DNA of 64,000 bases from Bryobacterales bacterium (GCA_020851555.1 JADZCM010000017.1:62001-126000); one strand, 5' to 3'; shown: positions 1 through 8,856, counted from the first letter of the stretch. Program-made: numbers and translations. Notes: a model not told the origin generated them from the sequence alone.

Positions 1-110
1 GCGTGCGGACTCCCGCCGCCTCATGGGGAACGCGCCGGACCCGGCAGGCCGAACCCCGGCCTGAAGCCCTCCCGGCCTGTCCCTTCGTCACAACGATCGA
101 GACGGACGGC

Positions 111-1514
111 TCAGACGACGGCGGCCACGCTGACCGCCGCGTCGCCAACCTCGGAAGCCGGGACCGCCACTGAGTAGGGAGCCTCCGTGAGTTGCGGCCG
201 GAATGGCAGCGTGAGAAGCACCCGGTTGGCCGCGCGGATCTCGTAAGCGCGGATGGGCTCGGGCCCCGCAAACGCCGTGTTCCACTGGACCACCACGCGG
301 CCGCCGTCGCGGCGCGTGCTTACCCCGGCGGGCTGAACCAGAGTGTTGGTCTTCTCCTGGAAGTAGTTGGCGGCCGCGCCGTGCCGGTCGAGCGTTTCCT
401 TTTCGATGCGGACGCGTTCCAACGCCGAAGGCATATCCTTCAGCGCGGCGGTCAGGTTGGCGACCAACTGGTCCGCTTCGGGCTTCTCCCTCGCAATCTG
501 GCCCGTCCCGATGATCGCCACCGCCACCCCGGCAAGCGACAAAGGATACCGCACAAGATCGGCGTAAGAGACGTCGCCGGCCCTGCCCACGCCGAGAATG
601 ACGTCGTCCGGGACCCGCGAGAAACGCGGTTCTTTCCCGTAAAAAGCGCCGTCGGCGAACAGCTTCATGGCGATGACTCCGATCCCGCGCGCCACGGCCA
701 GCGGCAGCACGTTGTTCTGGTGCGAACTGCAAGCGCGGTCTATGGGGTTGAGCGCCAGGAGCAGCGTGTCGATGGCCTGCTCCGAGTCGCGGCGGATGGC
801 GCTCATCAACACCGGAGAGCTCTGGTGGCCGGTGATGCCGATGTGCCGGATCCAGCGGCGGTGCTCGGGATTCAGACCGGTGTAGTTGGTGCCGTCCCGG
901 TAGTCCAGCAAGCCGGCCATCGCGCCGATGCGCTCCGGGCGCCGGGTGGCCCGTTCGGCATAGCCTTCGTAGATCTGATCCACCTGCGCCATGGCCGTCA
1001 GGTTGTGGATCTGTATGGAGTCAAGATAGGCTCCCTCGGGGATGTTGCCCTGGCCGTCCCCGAACATCTGCGTGAGCGAGCGTTTCAGGTCGTCGATGGC
1101 CGTCGTCCCCGGTTTGGCTTCGGGGTCCGCGGCGTAGCGGCGGCCGGTCTTGGTGGCGATGAACAGACGCGCGCGGAGTGCGGCGTCGTAGCCTGGAGCG
1201 CCCGGCGCCAGATTCATGCGCCGGAATGCTTCCCCATAGTTCATCTGGCTCGGTCCGTAGGCGTTGGCCGAGTCCAGATAGTTGACGCCGATCTGAACCG
1301 CGCGGACGATAATGTCCGCGGGGTCGATGCCCGGCTTGGTCCATTGCAGGGAGGCCTGCCCGCCCAAGCCCAGCGGCGTGACCAGGCGCCCGGTCCGCCC
1401 GAGCAGCCTCTGCGGGAACGCGGCCGCCGCCTGCGCGAACAGCGTTCCGGGGCCCAGGACGCCGGCCGCAGGCACGGCGCCCAACACACTCAGAATCTCT
1501 CTCCTGGAAAACAT
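111..1514 (-). CDS. Tat-exported aldo/keto reductase family oxidoreductase
   Basis: Predicted 467-residue aldo/keto reductase, probably an NAD(P)H-dependent carbonyl or sugar oxidoreductase exported by the Tat system. The N-terminus carries a twin-arginine signal (SRREILS, residues 3-9) followed by a hydrophobic stretch. The AKR barrel follows from about residue 35, with the usual catalytic Asp and Tyr in LDSANAYG (D81, Y86), a Lys in IATKTGRR and a His in IQIHNL. The last roughly 90 residues form a beta-rich, fibronectin-like extension not needed for the AKR fold. An upstream in-frame start exists, but this ATG is preceded by AAGGAG at a good distance. It is transcribed divergently from the glycosyltransferase at 1580. 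Substrate unknown. Confidence 0.85.
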   Translation of the reverse strand: MFSRREILSVLGAVPAAGVLGPGTLFAQAAAAFPQRLLGRTGRLVTPLGLGGQASLQWTKPGIDPADIIVRAVQIGVNYLDSANAYGPSQMNYGEAFRRMNLAPGAPGYDAALRARLFIATKTGRRYAADPEAKPGTTAIDDLKRSLTQMFGDGQGNIPEGAYLDSIQIHNLTAMAQVDQIYEGYAERATRRPERIGAMAGLLDYRDGTNYTGLNPEHRRWIRHIGITGHQSSPVLMSAIRRDSEQAIDTLLLALNPIDRACSSHQNNVLPLAVARGIGVIAMKLFADGAFYGKEPRFSRVPDDVILGVGRAGDVSYADLVRYPLSLAGVAVAIIGTGQIAREKPEADQLVANLTAALKDMPSALERVRIEKETLDRHGAAANYFQEKTNTLVQPAGVSTRRDGGRVVVQWNTAFAGPEPIRAYEIRAANRVLLTLPFRPQLTEAPYSVAVPASEVGDAAVSVAAVV

Positions 1515-1533
1515 GCGCCCTCTCCTTGGGTAC

Positions 1534-1539
1534 ATTCTA
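1534..1539 (-). promoter_or_regulatory. Predicted -10 element (TAGAAT) of the aldo/keto reductase gene
   Basis: TAGAAT reads on the minus strand 19 bases before the ATG at 1514, just upstream of the AAGGAG ribosome site. No convincing -35 box is visible. It resembles the -10-like hexamers in front of many other genes here. Confidence 0.4.
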
Positions 1540-1579
1540 GCCCGGCGATCCCGACGGCTGCTAGACTGTAGTCAATCGT

Positions 1580-2557
1580 ATGCTGTCGATCGTCATCCCC
1601 GTACACAACGAGGAACCGTCCATTCTGCCGCTGTACGACCGGCTGACGCGCGTGCTCGAACCGCTCCAGAAGCCCTACGAGATCATCTTCGTGGACGACG
1701 CGTCCACCGACCGCAGCTTTGAACTGCTCTACAACCTGGTCGAGACCGACGGACGCCTGAAGGTGATCCGGCTGCGCCGCAATTTCGGCCAGACGGCGGC
1801 CCTTTCGGCGGGCTTCCATGAAGCGCGCGGCGACGTGATCGTATCCATGGACGGCGATTTGCAGCACGACCCGGCGGACCTTCCGGCCCTGCTCGCCAAG
1901 ATTGACGAAGGGTACGACATCGCCAGCGGCTGGCGCAGGCGCCGTGTGGACAATGCCGTCACGCGGCGGTTGCCCTCGCGCATCGCGAACTGGATGATGG
2001 CCAAGGCCAGCGGCATCGACCTCCACGATTTCGGGACGACCTTCAAAGCCTACCGCGCGGAGATCCTCAAAGAGGTCAACCTGTACGGCGAACTGCACCG
2101 TTTCATTCCGGCGCTGGCCAGCTTCTACGGGGCGAGAATCGCCGAGGTGCCTATCCGCAACACCGTGCGCAGCACCGGCGGTTCCCACTACGGGCTGGGC
2201 AGAGTCCTGCACGTCCTTTTCGACATCCTGACCATCAAGTTCCTGCTGAGCTACTTCACCCGCCCCATGCACTTCTTCGGAAAGCTGGGACTGGCCGGAA
2301 CCGCCACCGGAGGCGGGATTCTGGCCTATCTGCTGGTGAAGAAACTGGCGGGCCGCGAGATCCTGATCGAGCATGGGCCGCTGCTGCTGGCGGGCGCCAT
2401 CCTGCTGCTGGCGGGCCTCATGATGTTCTCCACCGGCCTCCTGGGCGAGGTCCTGATGCGCACCTACTTCGAAAGCCAAGGCCGCCGTATCTACGCTGTC
2501 CGCGAGGTCCTTTCCCGGCGGGAACCCCCGGTAAAAGACCCCGGGCGCAAGCCCTGA
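1580..2557 (+). CDS. Family 2 glycosyltransferase, DPM1/GtrB type (membrane-anchored)
   Basis: A 325-residue GT2 enzyme that probably transfers a sugar from a nucleotide sugar to undecaprenyl phosphate at the inner face of the membrane. The catalytic domain starts at residue 1 with LSIVIPVHNEE, then VDDASTD and the metal-binding DGDLQHDP, all typical of dolichol/polyprenyl-phosphate glycosyltransferases. Two hydrophobic segments near residues 230-255 and 270-295 match the C-terminal anchors of GtrB/ArnC-like proteins. Length is normal for that group. A weak -10-like TAGACT at 1562-1567 lies 12 bases before the ATG and no Shine-Dalgarno is visible. The donor sugar cannot be told from sequence. 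Confidence 0.88.
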   Translation: MLSIVIPVHNEEPSILPLYDRLTRVLEPLQKPYEIIFVDDASTDRSFELLYNLVETDGRLKVIRLRRNFGQTAALSAGFHEARGDVIVSMDGDLQHDPADLPALLAKIDEGYDIASGWRRRRVDNAVTRRLPSRIANWMMAKASGIDLHDFGTTFKAYRAEILKEVNLYGELHRFIPALASFYGARIAEVPIRNTVRSTGGSHYGLGRVLHVLFDILTIKFLLSYFTRPMHFFGKLGLAGTATGGGILAYLLVKKLAGREILIEHGPLLLAGAILLLAGLMMFSTGLLGEVLMRTYFESQGRRIYAVREVLSRREPPVKDPGRKP

Positions 2558-2652
2558 TCCGACACTCCGGAATACGAACGGCGCTGTGCGAAGGCATGGA
2601 ACCGGGGGTCCGGGACGTGTGAGGCCGTGGATGGCCGCCCGCGGCAGACCGG

Positions 2653-2679
2653 TTGCCATTCGCTCCGCTCTCTTATAAT
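2653..2679 (+). promoter_or_regulatory. Predicted promoter of murB
   Basis: TTGCCA (2653-2658) and a perfect TATAAT (2674-2679) are spaced by 15 bases, slightly short for a sigma-70 promoter. TATAAT ends only 7 bases before the chosen murB ATG, so the message would be leaderless or nearly so. Confidence 0.55.
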
Positions 2680-2686
2680 CAAGTGG

Positions 2687-3670
2687 ATGCCCGTGACGAC
2701 GGAGGAGGCGATTCGGGCTCTCGCCGCGCTGCCGCACACGCAAGTCTCCCGGAACATTGCACTCGCCGGCTATACCCGCTTTGCGATCGGCGGGCCGGCG
2801 GACGTTCTGGCCGAGACGGGCGACACCGCGAGCTTCATGGAGGCGCTGCGCCTGGCGGGCGGGAGCGGGCGGCCCGTGGCCGTCATCGGCGGCGGGACGA
2901 ACCTGATCGCAGCCGACGAGGGATTTCCGGGAATCGTGCTGCGCTACACGGCAAACCGGATATGGGCGGAGGCAGGCCGGGTGAAGGCGGAAGCCGGCGC
3001 GGAACTTCAGGCTCTGGTGGACTTCACGGTGGAGCGCGGCCTCAAAGGCCTGGAGACGCTCACGCGTATCCCCGGCTGGGTCGGAGCCGCGGTCCATGGC
3101 AACGCGGGGGCTTACGGCCATTCGATTTCCGAGTCCGTCGCGCGCGTAACGTGGACGGACGGGCGCGAGATCCGGGAATTCACCAACGCCGGCTGCCGGT
3201 TCCGGTACCGCGAAAGCGTGTTCAAGAGCCACAAAAGTTGGATCATCCTCTCCGCGGAGTTGGGACTCGCGGCCGCGGATCCCGCGGAACTCCGGCAAGC
3301 CGCGGACCGCATCGCGGCCGTCCGTGATCTCAAGTTCCCGCCGGCCATGTGCTGCGCCGGCAGCATCTTCAAGAACCTGCTTCTGGACGAACTGCCCGCG
3401 GCGGCGGCCTCACGCGTGCCGGAGACCGTGATCCGCGAAGGGAAGGTCCCGGCGGGTTGGTTCCTGGAACAGGTGGGCGCCAAGGGGATGGCTCAAGGCG
3501 GCATCCGCGTGGCCGCTCACCACGGCAACCTGATTTACAACGCCGGCGGAGGCACGGCGCGGGATCTCCGCGCGCTGATCTCGGAGCTCAAGCGCCGGGT
3601 TCGCGGCCGCTTCGGTCTGGAGTTGGAAGAAGAGGTGCAATACATTGGCATGGGGGAGAGGCCGGCATGA
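2687..3670 (+). CDS. murB: UDP-N-acetylenolpyruvoylglucosamine reductase
   Basis: MurB (327 residues) reduces UDP-GlcNAc-enolpyruvate to UDP-MurNAc with NADPH and FAD, in the cytoplasmic stage of peptidoglycan synthesis. The FAD-binding domain shows GGGTNLIAAD and GWVGAAVHGNAGAYG, the catalytic serine lies in FRYRESVFK, and the C-terminal substrate domain includes AAHHGNLIYNAGGG. The frame is open further upstream (to 2627), but the earlier start would place coding sequence over the TATAAT box, so ATG 2687 is preferred. The stop overlaps the next gene's start by ATGA, so the PD40 protein is probably co-translated. Confidence 0.95.
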   Translation: MPVTTEEAIRALAALPHTQVSRNIALAGYTRFAIGGPADVLAETGDTASFMEALRLAGGSGRPVAVIGGGTNLIAADEGFPGIVLRYTANRIWAEAGRVKAEAGAELQALVDFTVERGLKGLETLTRIPGWVGAAVHGNAGAYGHSISESVARVTWTDGREIREFTNAGCRFRYRESVFKSHKSWIILSAELGLAAADPAELRQAADRIAAVRDLKFPPAMCCAGSIFKNLLLDELPAAAASRVPETVIREGKVPAGWFLEQVGAKGMAQGGIRVAAHHGNLIYNAGGGTARDLRALISELKRRVRGRFGLELEEEVQYIGMGERPA

Positions 3671-4674
3671 GAAGCTCCATCGTCTTGTTGTTGCTGATGG
3701 CTCCTGTCTGGGGGCTTGGCCAGCGGAAGTCCGGCAGCCCGTTGGAGGCGCTGCCGGAAAACATCGAGATCCTGACGCACTTCGGAGAGCGCGCCGACAT
3801 CTCGCCCGATAACCAGCGCGTGGCCTTCATGAACAAGAGCTTCGGCGACGCTTTCGTGATCGACCTGAAGACCCGCGCCATCCGCTGTCTGACCTGCAAC
3901 GTGCCCGGCGCGGCGTTCCTGCGCGTGATGCACCTGGTCAACGGGGACTACCTGCTGATCGGACCGGAACGCTTCACGGACATCCATACCAGCCGCCGGC
4001 GCGACAACGAACTCTGGCTGCTGGGTGCCAAGCCGGGCTCGAAGCCCGTCCGGCTGGGGCAGAAGGTGAGCGAAGGAGCCGCAGTCTCCAAGGGGTCCAT
4101 GCAGATCGTCTACGCGGAGACCAGCGACCAGAATCCGGATCTGGGCAAAGGCGTGTCGCGTATGACGATCGCCGAAGTGGACCCGTCCGGACCGAGGCTC
4201 ACCAACAAGAAGGTGATTCACTGGAGCAACGACAACAGTTGCACGCTGGAGCCGCAGGATCTGTACGCCGGCGACATGAAGCTGACCTTCAGTTGCTACG
4301 AACCGAACGACCGCGCATCGGTCATGTCCATGGACCTCTACACCACCGAGGTGGTGAACATGTCGCAGGCTCCCGGCACGTACAACGAGCCGGAGGGGAT
4401 CTTCCCGGGAGGTGAATACACCCTGGTGGAGGCCGACCGGCAGGTTCAGAAATTGGGCGGCAAGCCGGGCAGCGGCAACATCGATATCTGGAAACTGCGG
4501 CTTGACGGAACCGGACAGGACTTCACGCGCCTCACGTTCTTCAACGACTACGAGGGCGGCAAGGCGTCCAACCCCGTGGTCTCAACCGACGGCCGCTTCA
4601 TGGCCTTCCAGTTTGCCCGCACCACGGACGAGGCGGGCGTGGGATACGGCATTCTGTTGTACTGGTTCCGGTAG
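3667..4674 (+). CDS. Exported PD40/TolB-type beta-propeller protein
   Basis: A 335-residue exported protein with a signal peptide (MRSSIVLLLLMAPVWG). It carries WD40-like PD40 repeats as in TolB: phrases such as ADISPDNQRVAF, EPEGIFPGGEYTLVE and SNPVVSTDGRFMAFQF recur with blade-like spacing. It contains several cysteines, including CLTC, but no catalytic motif was recognised. Its ATG overlaps the murB stop (ATGA), suggesting translational coupling. It probably acts in the periplasm or at the surface as a binding scaffold. A precise role cannot be assigned. Confidence 0.75.
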   Translation: MRSSIVLLLLMAPVWGLGQRKSGSPLEALPENIEILTHFGERADISPDNQRVAFMNKSFGDAFVIDLKTRAIRCLTCNVPGAAFLRVMHLVNGDYLLIGPERFTDIHTSRRRDNELWLLGAKPGSKPVRLGQKVSEGAAVSKGSMQIVYAETSDQNPDLGKGVSRMTIAEVDPSGPRLTNKKVIHWSNDNSCTLEPQDLYAGDMKLTFSCYEPNDRASVMSMDLYTTEVVNMSQAPGTYNEPEGIFPGGEYTLVEADRQVQKLGGKPGSGNIDIWKLRLDGTGQDFTRLTFFNDYEGGKASNPVVSTDGRFMAFQFARTTDEAGVGYGILLYWFR

Positions 4675-4689
4675 GCGCACGCCGCCGGC

Positions 4690-4708
4690 TCCAGGAAGTT
4701 GTCCTGGA
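4690..4708. terminator. Hairpin between convergent genes
   Basis: TCCAGGA and TCCTGGA form a perfect 7-bp stem around a 5-base loop in the 82-base gap between the convergent PD40 and GNAT genes. There is no T run on the plus strand, so termination is inferred from position and structure only. Confidence 0.35.
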
Positions 4709-4756
4709 AACGGGCGACTCTGATGGCCACCCTGCCCGGGCGGAACCGGTCACGGG

Positions 4757-5767
4757 CTACGCGCGTGGCCTCGCCCCCGGCAATCCTCCGTTCCAGGCGC
4801 CGTGCAGGTCCCAGACCAGCGCGGAGAAGGAATGCGCCGGCTCGAATCCGATGCGCTCATACAGCCTGACGGCGCGGGTGTTCGACGTGGTCACGGTCAG
4901 GCTCACCCGGCGGCAGCCTGCCTCGGCCAGCGCCAGCAGAGAGCGCCGCATGAGCTCGTAGCCCAGCCCTTTGCCCTTCAGCGCGGGCGTCACACAGATC
5001 TGGGTGATGTGCCCGACACCGGTGGAGAGCAGGCTGGCGAGGCAGACGCCGCAGGCGCGGCCGGTCCAGGCATCCACGGCCACGAAAGAGGCCGGAGCGA
5101 AGAACGCGCCGCACCCGGGGTAATTCATGAGGTTCGTCAGGAAACGGTGAGACCCTCCCACGGAGCAGTACTGGTCGTTCACCTCGCTGTCCACGTGCCC
5201 CCGGTAGGCGGCGGCGATCACGGAGGCGGCCTCATCCACGCGCCCCGGCGTCCAGTTCTCGATGAGGGCCTTTCGGGCGGCGGGTCCCGGCGCCAGGTGG
5301 GGGATCAGCCGGCCGGCGATTACCATGTACTGGCGCGGATGAACCTTCAGCCGGTCCGCGTAGGGCAATTCAGCGCCGGGTGGCGAACTGAGCATCATCA
5401 GTTGAGATTCCACGCGAGTCACCGCCCACCGGCCGAACAGTTCGTTCAGCGCCGATTCCAGAAGCAGGAACTCGTGCGCGGGGGCTCTGTACTCCGCCGA
5501 CACAAACAGGCCGCCGATCAAGCCCTTCCGGTCGTCGGCGACGACATAGGCGTACCCGAAAGCCGTCTCTCCGGCCATGAGGGCGGCGCCGGCCAGGGTC
5601 CTCAGCCCCACCAGACGCCGCACCATGGCCGCCGACGGACGGAAATCCCAACCCAGCATCGCCTGCCATTGCCCGGTCTCCTCGTCCAGCAGGGCGTCGA
5701 GCGCGGAGACGCGCACCTGGGGCAGGTCTACCAACCTGAGAGGAGATGTTGCCCGGGCCGCCGCCAT
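4757..5767 (-). CDS. GNAT-family N-acetyltransferase
   Basis: A 336-residue protein whose C-terminal third is a GNAT acetyltransferase: the acetyl-CoA loop reads VTPALKGKGLGYELM, followed by SLTVTTSNTRAVRLYERIGF. The N-terminal part (about residues 20-180) looks like a second, degenerate GNAT fold (FGYAYVVADDRKGLIGGLFV), which would explain twice the usual length. The reaction is transfer of an acetyl group from acetyl-CoA to an unknown amine. The start ATG at 5767 is chosen because a TATAAT lies directly before it. The frame extends 20 codons further upstream, but that would run through the -10 box. Confidence 0.78.
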   Translation of the reverse strand: MAAARATSPLRLVDLPQVRVSALDALLDEETGQWQAMLGWDFRPSAAMVRRLVGLRTLAGAALMAGETAFGYAYVVADDRKGLIGGLFVSAEYRAPAHEFLLLESALNELFGRWAVTRVESQLMMLSSPPGAELPYADRLKVHPRQYMVIAGRLIPHLAPGPAARKALIENWTPGRVDEAASVIAAAYRGHVDSEVNDQYCSVGGSHRFLTNLMNYPGCGAFFAPASFVAVDAWTGRACGVCLASLLSTGVGHITQICVTPALKGKGLGYELMRRSLLALAEAGCRRVSLTVTTSNTRAVRLYERIGFEPAHSFSALVWDLHGAWNGGLPGARPRA

Positions 5768-5776
5768 CTCAAGGGC

Positions 5777-5782
5777 ATTATA
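5777..5782 (-). promoter_or_regulatory. Predicted -10 element (TATAAT) of the GNAT gene
   Basis: A perfect TATAAT on the minus strand, 9 bases before the ATG at 5767, with no Shine-Dalgarno between them. Expected transcription would start at or very near the start codon. Confidence 0.5.
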
Positions 5783-5807
5783 TCCGCGGGCGAGTGGGCG
5801 CCGCCGG

Positions 5808-6410
5808 TCAGTCGAGAGGGATTTCAATGTAGAAGAGTTCGCGGCGCGTGGCCGCCTCCCGGATGCCGGTTATGTAGAGAATCGCTCCCGGTTGAGGAGA
5901 AGCCTGGAAGTAGAAGAACCCGCCGGCGGTTTCGCCCGGCGGCAGCATCTCGGCCGCGAAAGCGCGCCCCTCAATCTCCCACACGTTGAGCGGACTCTTC
6001 TTCACGCTCGCGCGAGGAGAGGTCGGCACGGGCAAAGGATTCCGGCTGACCCTGGGCCGATCGACGCCTCTCACCCGGATCACGTCGCGGGCCGGGGTGG
6101 CTTCGATCTTCTGGCGCGACGGCAGAATGTACTCGACCTTCATGTCGTCCAGCAGCAGCGCCTGACCCGTCCCGTTCCGCATCACTACCATTACCGGCAG
6201 TATGCCGTACTGATTGGGGTTCAGTTTTCCGAAAGCCTTCTTGGTTTTTTCCGCCGTCGTGTACGGGTCGGCGGCGGCCGTGAGCTTCTCCACGGTCTGC
6301 GCGTTGCCAAACGATTCCAGCGGCCCCGGATCGAATTTCGTCTCCTTGTCGGCCCCCCACACCGTGGCTATACTCAGGAGAAGAACCAACGACTTGGATG
6401 CGAAGCTCAT
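5808..6410 (-). CDS. Exported protein of unknown function
   Basis: A 200-residue protein not recognised as any named family. It begins with a Sec-type signal peptide (MSFASKSLVLLLSIATVWG). The mature part is mostly predicted beta-strand, with LPVMVVMRNGTGQALLLDDM and a C-terminal FYIEIPLD, suggesting a compact beta-sandwich periplasmic protein. No catalytic motif or cysteine pair is seen. Its start codon lies 16 bases inside the likely start of the divergent waaA-lpxK gene, so the two 5' ends overlap and may interfere with each other. Confidence 0.65.
   Translation of the reverse strand: MSFASKSLVLLLSIATVWGADKETKFDPGPLESFGNAQTVEKLTAAADPYTTAEKTKKAFGKLNPNQYGILPVMVVMRNGTGQALLLDDMKVEYILPSRQKIEATPARDVIRVRGVDRPRVSRNPLPVPTSPRASVKKSPLNVWEIEGRAFAAEMLPPGETAGGFFYFQASPQPGAILYITGIREAATRRELFYIEIPLD
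6346..6374 (+). promoter_or_regulatory. Predicted promoter of waaA-lpxK
   Basis: TTGTCG (6346-6351) and TATACT (6369-6374) are 17 bases apart, the standard sigma-70 spacing. AGGAG follows at 6376-6380 and the proposed TTG start at 6394. The promoter lies inside the 5' end of the divergent exported-protein gene. Confidence 0.5.
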
Positions 6411-8856
6411 CTATTCGCTCTACCGGGCCCTCCAGTGGGCCGCGTCCCCCTTCATCCTAGTCTATTTCCTGATTCGCTTCGCGCGGGATCGCCGCTATCT
6501 CAGACGCTTCGGCGAAAGGCTCGGTTTCCTGCCTGCCCGCTTTCGGCAGGCAACCGCGGGGGCTGTCTGGCTGCACGCGGTCTCGGTCGGCGAAATCCTC
6601 TCGGCGGCCGAACTGCTGCGCCGGCTGCGGGAACGCCTGCCGTGGGCTCCGCTGTTTGTTTCCACCGCCACGTTGGCCGGACGAGACCTGGCGGAGCAGC
6701 GGCTGGCCGGCCTTGCCGACGGCGTCTTCTACTCGCCTTTGGACTTCTGCTTCGCCGTGCGGCGCGTCCTGAGAACCCTTCGCCCCGCCGTCGTCGTGGT
6801 CGCGGAAACGGAGATCTGGCCCAACCTGTACCGTGAGGCGAAGCGCGCCGGCTGCGGGCTGCTGCTGATCAACGGGCGCATTTCGGACCGGGCCGAGCCT
6901 CGCTACCGCCGTCTTGGCTGGTTCTTCCGGGCCGTGCTCCGCTGGCCGGACCTGATTCTCACGCAAAGCGAGGCCAACCGGCAGCGTTACCTGGCACTGG
7001 GGGCTCCACCCGGGCGCACAATCGAGAGCGGCAATCTCAAGTACGACTTCCGGCCCGGGCCGGCGGGGATTCCGGAGGCTATCGGGCAGTTTCTGGAGCG
7101 GGCCGCGGCCGGGGAGATCTGGATCGCCGCCAGCACGATGCCGCCCGCCGCCGCCGGCGACGTGGACGAGGACGATGCGGTCCTGGACGCTTTCCGTGAA
7201 CTGGCCCGGACGCATCCCGGATTGTTGCTGATCCTGGTCCCACGCAAGCCCGAGCGTTTCGATTTGGCGGCCGCGAAGCTGGAGCGCCGCGGAATCCCCT
7301 ATGTGCGCCGCTCGCTCCTGGCGTCCGGCACTCCCGCCCCGGACTTGCCCGCGGTGCTGCTGCTGGATTCCATCGGCGAACTGGGCGCGCTGTTTGCGGC
7401 GGAGAGCGTTGTCTTCATGGGCGGTTCGCTGGCCAGGCGGGGAGGGCACAACCTGCTCGAGCCTGCGTTCCACGGCCGCGCCGTGATCACCGGCCCGCAC
7501 ATGGAGAACTTCGCGGAGATCGCGGCGGAGTTCTCCAGCGAGGGCGCCTGTCTGCCGGTCTCAGGACCGGAGGAGTTGGGCGGAGCCGTGGAGCGGCTGT
7601 TGCTGGACGGCGAACTGCGCGCCCGCCTGGGGGATCGTGCCAGGCGGCTGGCCGAGGCCAGACGAGGCGCCACCGGCCGCGCCGTGGCTGCGGTAGCGGA
7701 ACTGCACGCGCGCGCGGTTCCCTCCCGGCGGCCCCCTCTCCCCGTATTCCTCGCGCTGTGGCCGTTGACCCGGCTGTGGAAGCGGGGTGGAGCCTGGGCG
7801 CGTCGCCGCGAGATGCGGCGTCAGGAACGTCTGCACACGGCGGTGGTCAGCGCCGGCGGCTTGAGCATGGGGGGGAGCGGCAAGACGCCGTTCGTGCTGT
7901 GGCTCGCCGCGCAACTTGCCGCGTCCGGCGCGCGGCCGGCAATCCTTACCCGCGGATACCGCCGCGCGGCCTCCGGCGAACTGAGCGTCTTCGAGGCCGG
8001 CGCACGGGCGCCGGTACGGGAGACCGGGGACGAAGCGCAGATTTTTTTGCGCTCGGGGGTGGCGCCGGTGGGCGTCGGCGCCAAGCGCGCCTCGGCCGGC
8101 CGCGCCGTGGAGAGGCTCTTTCACCCCGACGTCCTGATCCTGGACGACGGCTTCCAGCACCGGCGGCTGGCGCGGGATCTGGACATCGTGCTCGTGGACG
8201 CCCTCGATCCGTTCGGCGGCGGCGCGCTGTTTCCCCTCGGCAGGTTGCGCGAGCAGCCGGAGGCGCTGGCCCGGGCGGACCTCCTGGTCATTACCCGCAC
8301 CGAGCCGGGCCGCGCCTATCCCGGGATCGAGGCTGCTCTCAGGGCGCACAACCCGGCAGCTCCGCTCTTCAGAGCGCGCGTGGAGCCTCAGTACTGGGCC
8401 GACGCGGCCTCCGGCCGCCGGTTTGAGCCCGGGAGCCTTCCCTTTGCCCGCGCGGCGGCGTTCTGCGGCCTGGCCAACCCCGCTTCCTTCTGGCGGACGC
8501 TGGCGCTGCTGGGGATTGAGCCGGCGATCCGCCGGGAATGGCCGGACCACCATCGGTACAGGCCCGGCGAATTGAGACGCTTGGCCGGCGAAGCGCGCGC
8601 GGCGGGCGCCCAGGCGCTCCTCACCACCGAGAAGGACCTGATGAATCTGCCGGACGGGGCGGCGGAGATCGCCGCTCCGCTCCAGCTTCTCTGGCTGAAG
8701 ATGGCGATGCAGGTGGAGGATGCGGACCGCCTGCTGGAGGCGGTTCAACGACTGCTCCGCAACAGACCTACAGCCCCGGCGCCGGGACCGGGACCGCGGA
8801 AGGCTGGGCCTGGGGAATCTGAAGGCCCGGCATCGGTGCGACTCGAAACAGCTTGA
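6394..8856 (+). CDS. waaA-lpxK: WaaA-LpxK fusion: Kdo transferase joined to lipid A 4'-kinase
   Basis: A single 820-residue frame with two consecutive lipid A enzymes. Residues 1 to about 435 match Kdo transferase (WaaA): an N-terminal membrane helix, LHAVSVGEILSAAEL with the catalytic Glu near residue 67, AETEIWPNL, LILVPRKPERF and GGSLARRGGHNLLEP. From about residue 450, LpxK (tetraacyldisaccharide 4'-kinase) follows, with a Walker A loop MGGSGKTP (about 492-499), the catalytic-site DDGFQHR (from 584) and TTEKDLMNL. The TTG at 6394 is proposed as start because it follows a promoter and AGGAG and gives the normal WaaA N-terminus; the frame is open to 6214, but that would encode an atypical extension. 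The 3' end overlaps the convergent radical SAM gene by 89 bp. Both enzymes act at the cytoplasmic face of the inner membrane, so fusion is chemically sensible. Confidence 0.88.
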   Translation: MDAKLIYSLYRALQWAASPFILVYFLIRFARDRRYLRRFGERLGFLPARFRQATAGAVWLHAVSVGEILSAAELLRRLRERLPWAPLFVSTATLAGRDLAEQRLAGLADGVFYSPLDFCFAVRRVLRTLRPAVVVVAETEIWPNLYREAKRAGCGLLLINGRISDRAEPRYRRLGWFFRAVLRWPDLILTQSEANRQRYLALGAPPGRTIESGNLKYDFRPGPAGIPEAIGQFLERAAAGEIWIAASTMPPAAAGDVDEDDAVLDAFRELARTHPGLLLILVPRKPERFDLAAAKLERRGIPYVRRSLLASGTPAPDLPAVLLLDSIGELGALFAAESVVFMGGSLARRGGHNLLEPAFHGRAVITGPHMENFAEIAAEFSSEGACLPVSGPEELGGAVERLLLDGELRARLGDRARRLAEARRGATGRAVAAVAELHARAVPSRRPPLPVFLALWPLTRLWKRGGAWARRREMRRQERLHTAVVSAGGLSMGGSGKTPFVLWLAAQLAASGARPAILTRGYRRAASGELSVFEAGARAPVRETGDEAQIFLRSGVAPVGVGAKRASAGRAVERLFHPDVLILDDGFQHRRLARDLDIVLVDALDPFGGGALFPLGRLREQPEALARADLLVITRTEPGRAYPGIEAALRAHNPAAPLFRARVEPQYWADAASGRRFEPGSLPFARAAAFCGLANPASFWRTLALLGIEPAIRREWPDHHRYRPGELRRLAGEARAAGAQALLTTEKDLMNLPDGAAEIAAPLQLLWLKMAMQVEDADRLLEAVQRLLRNRPTAPAPGPGPRKAGPGESEGPASVRLETA

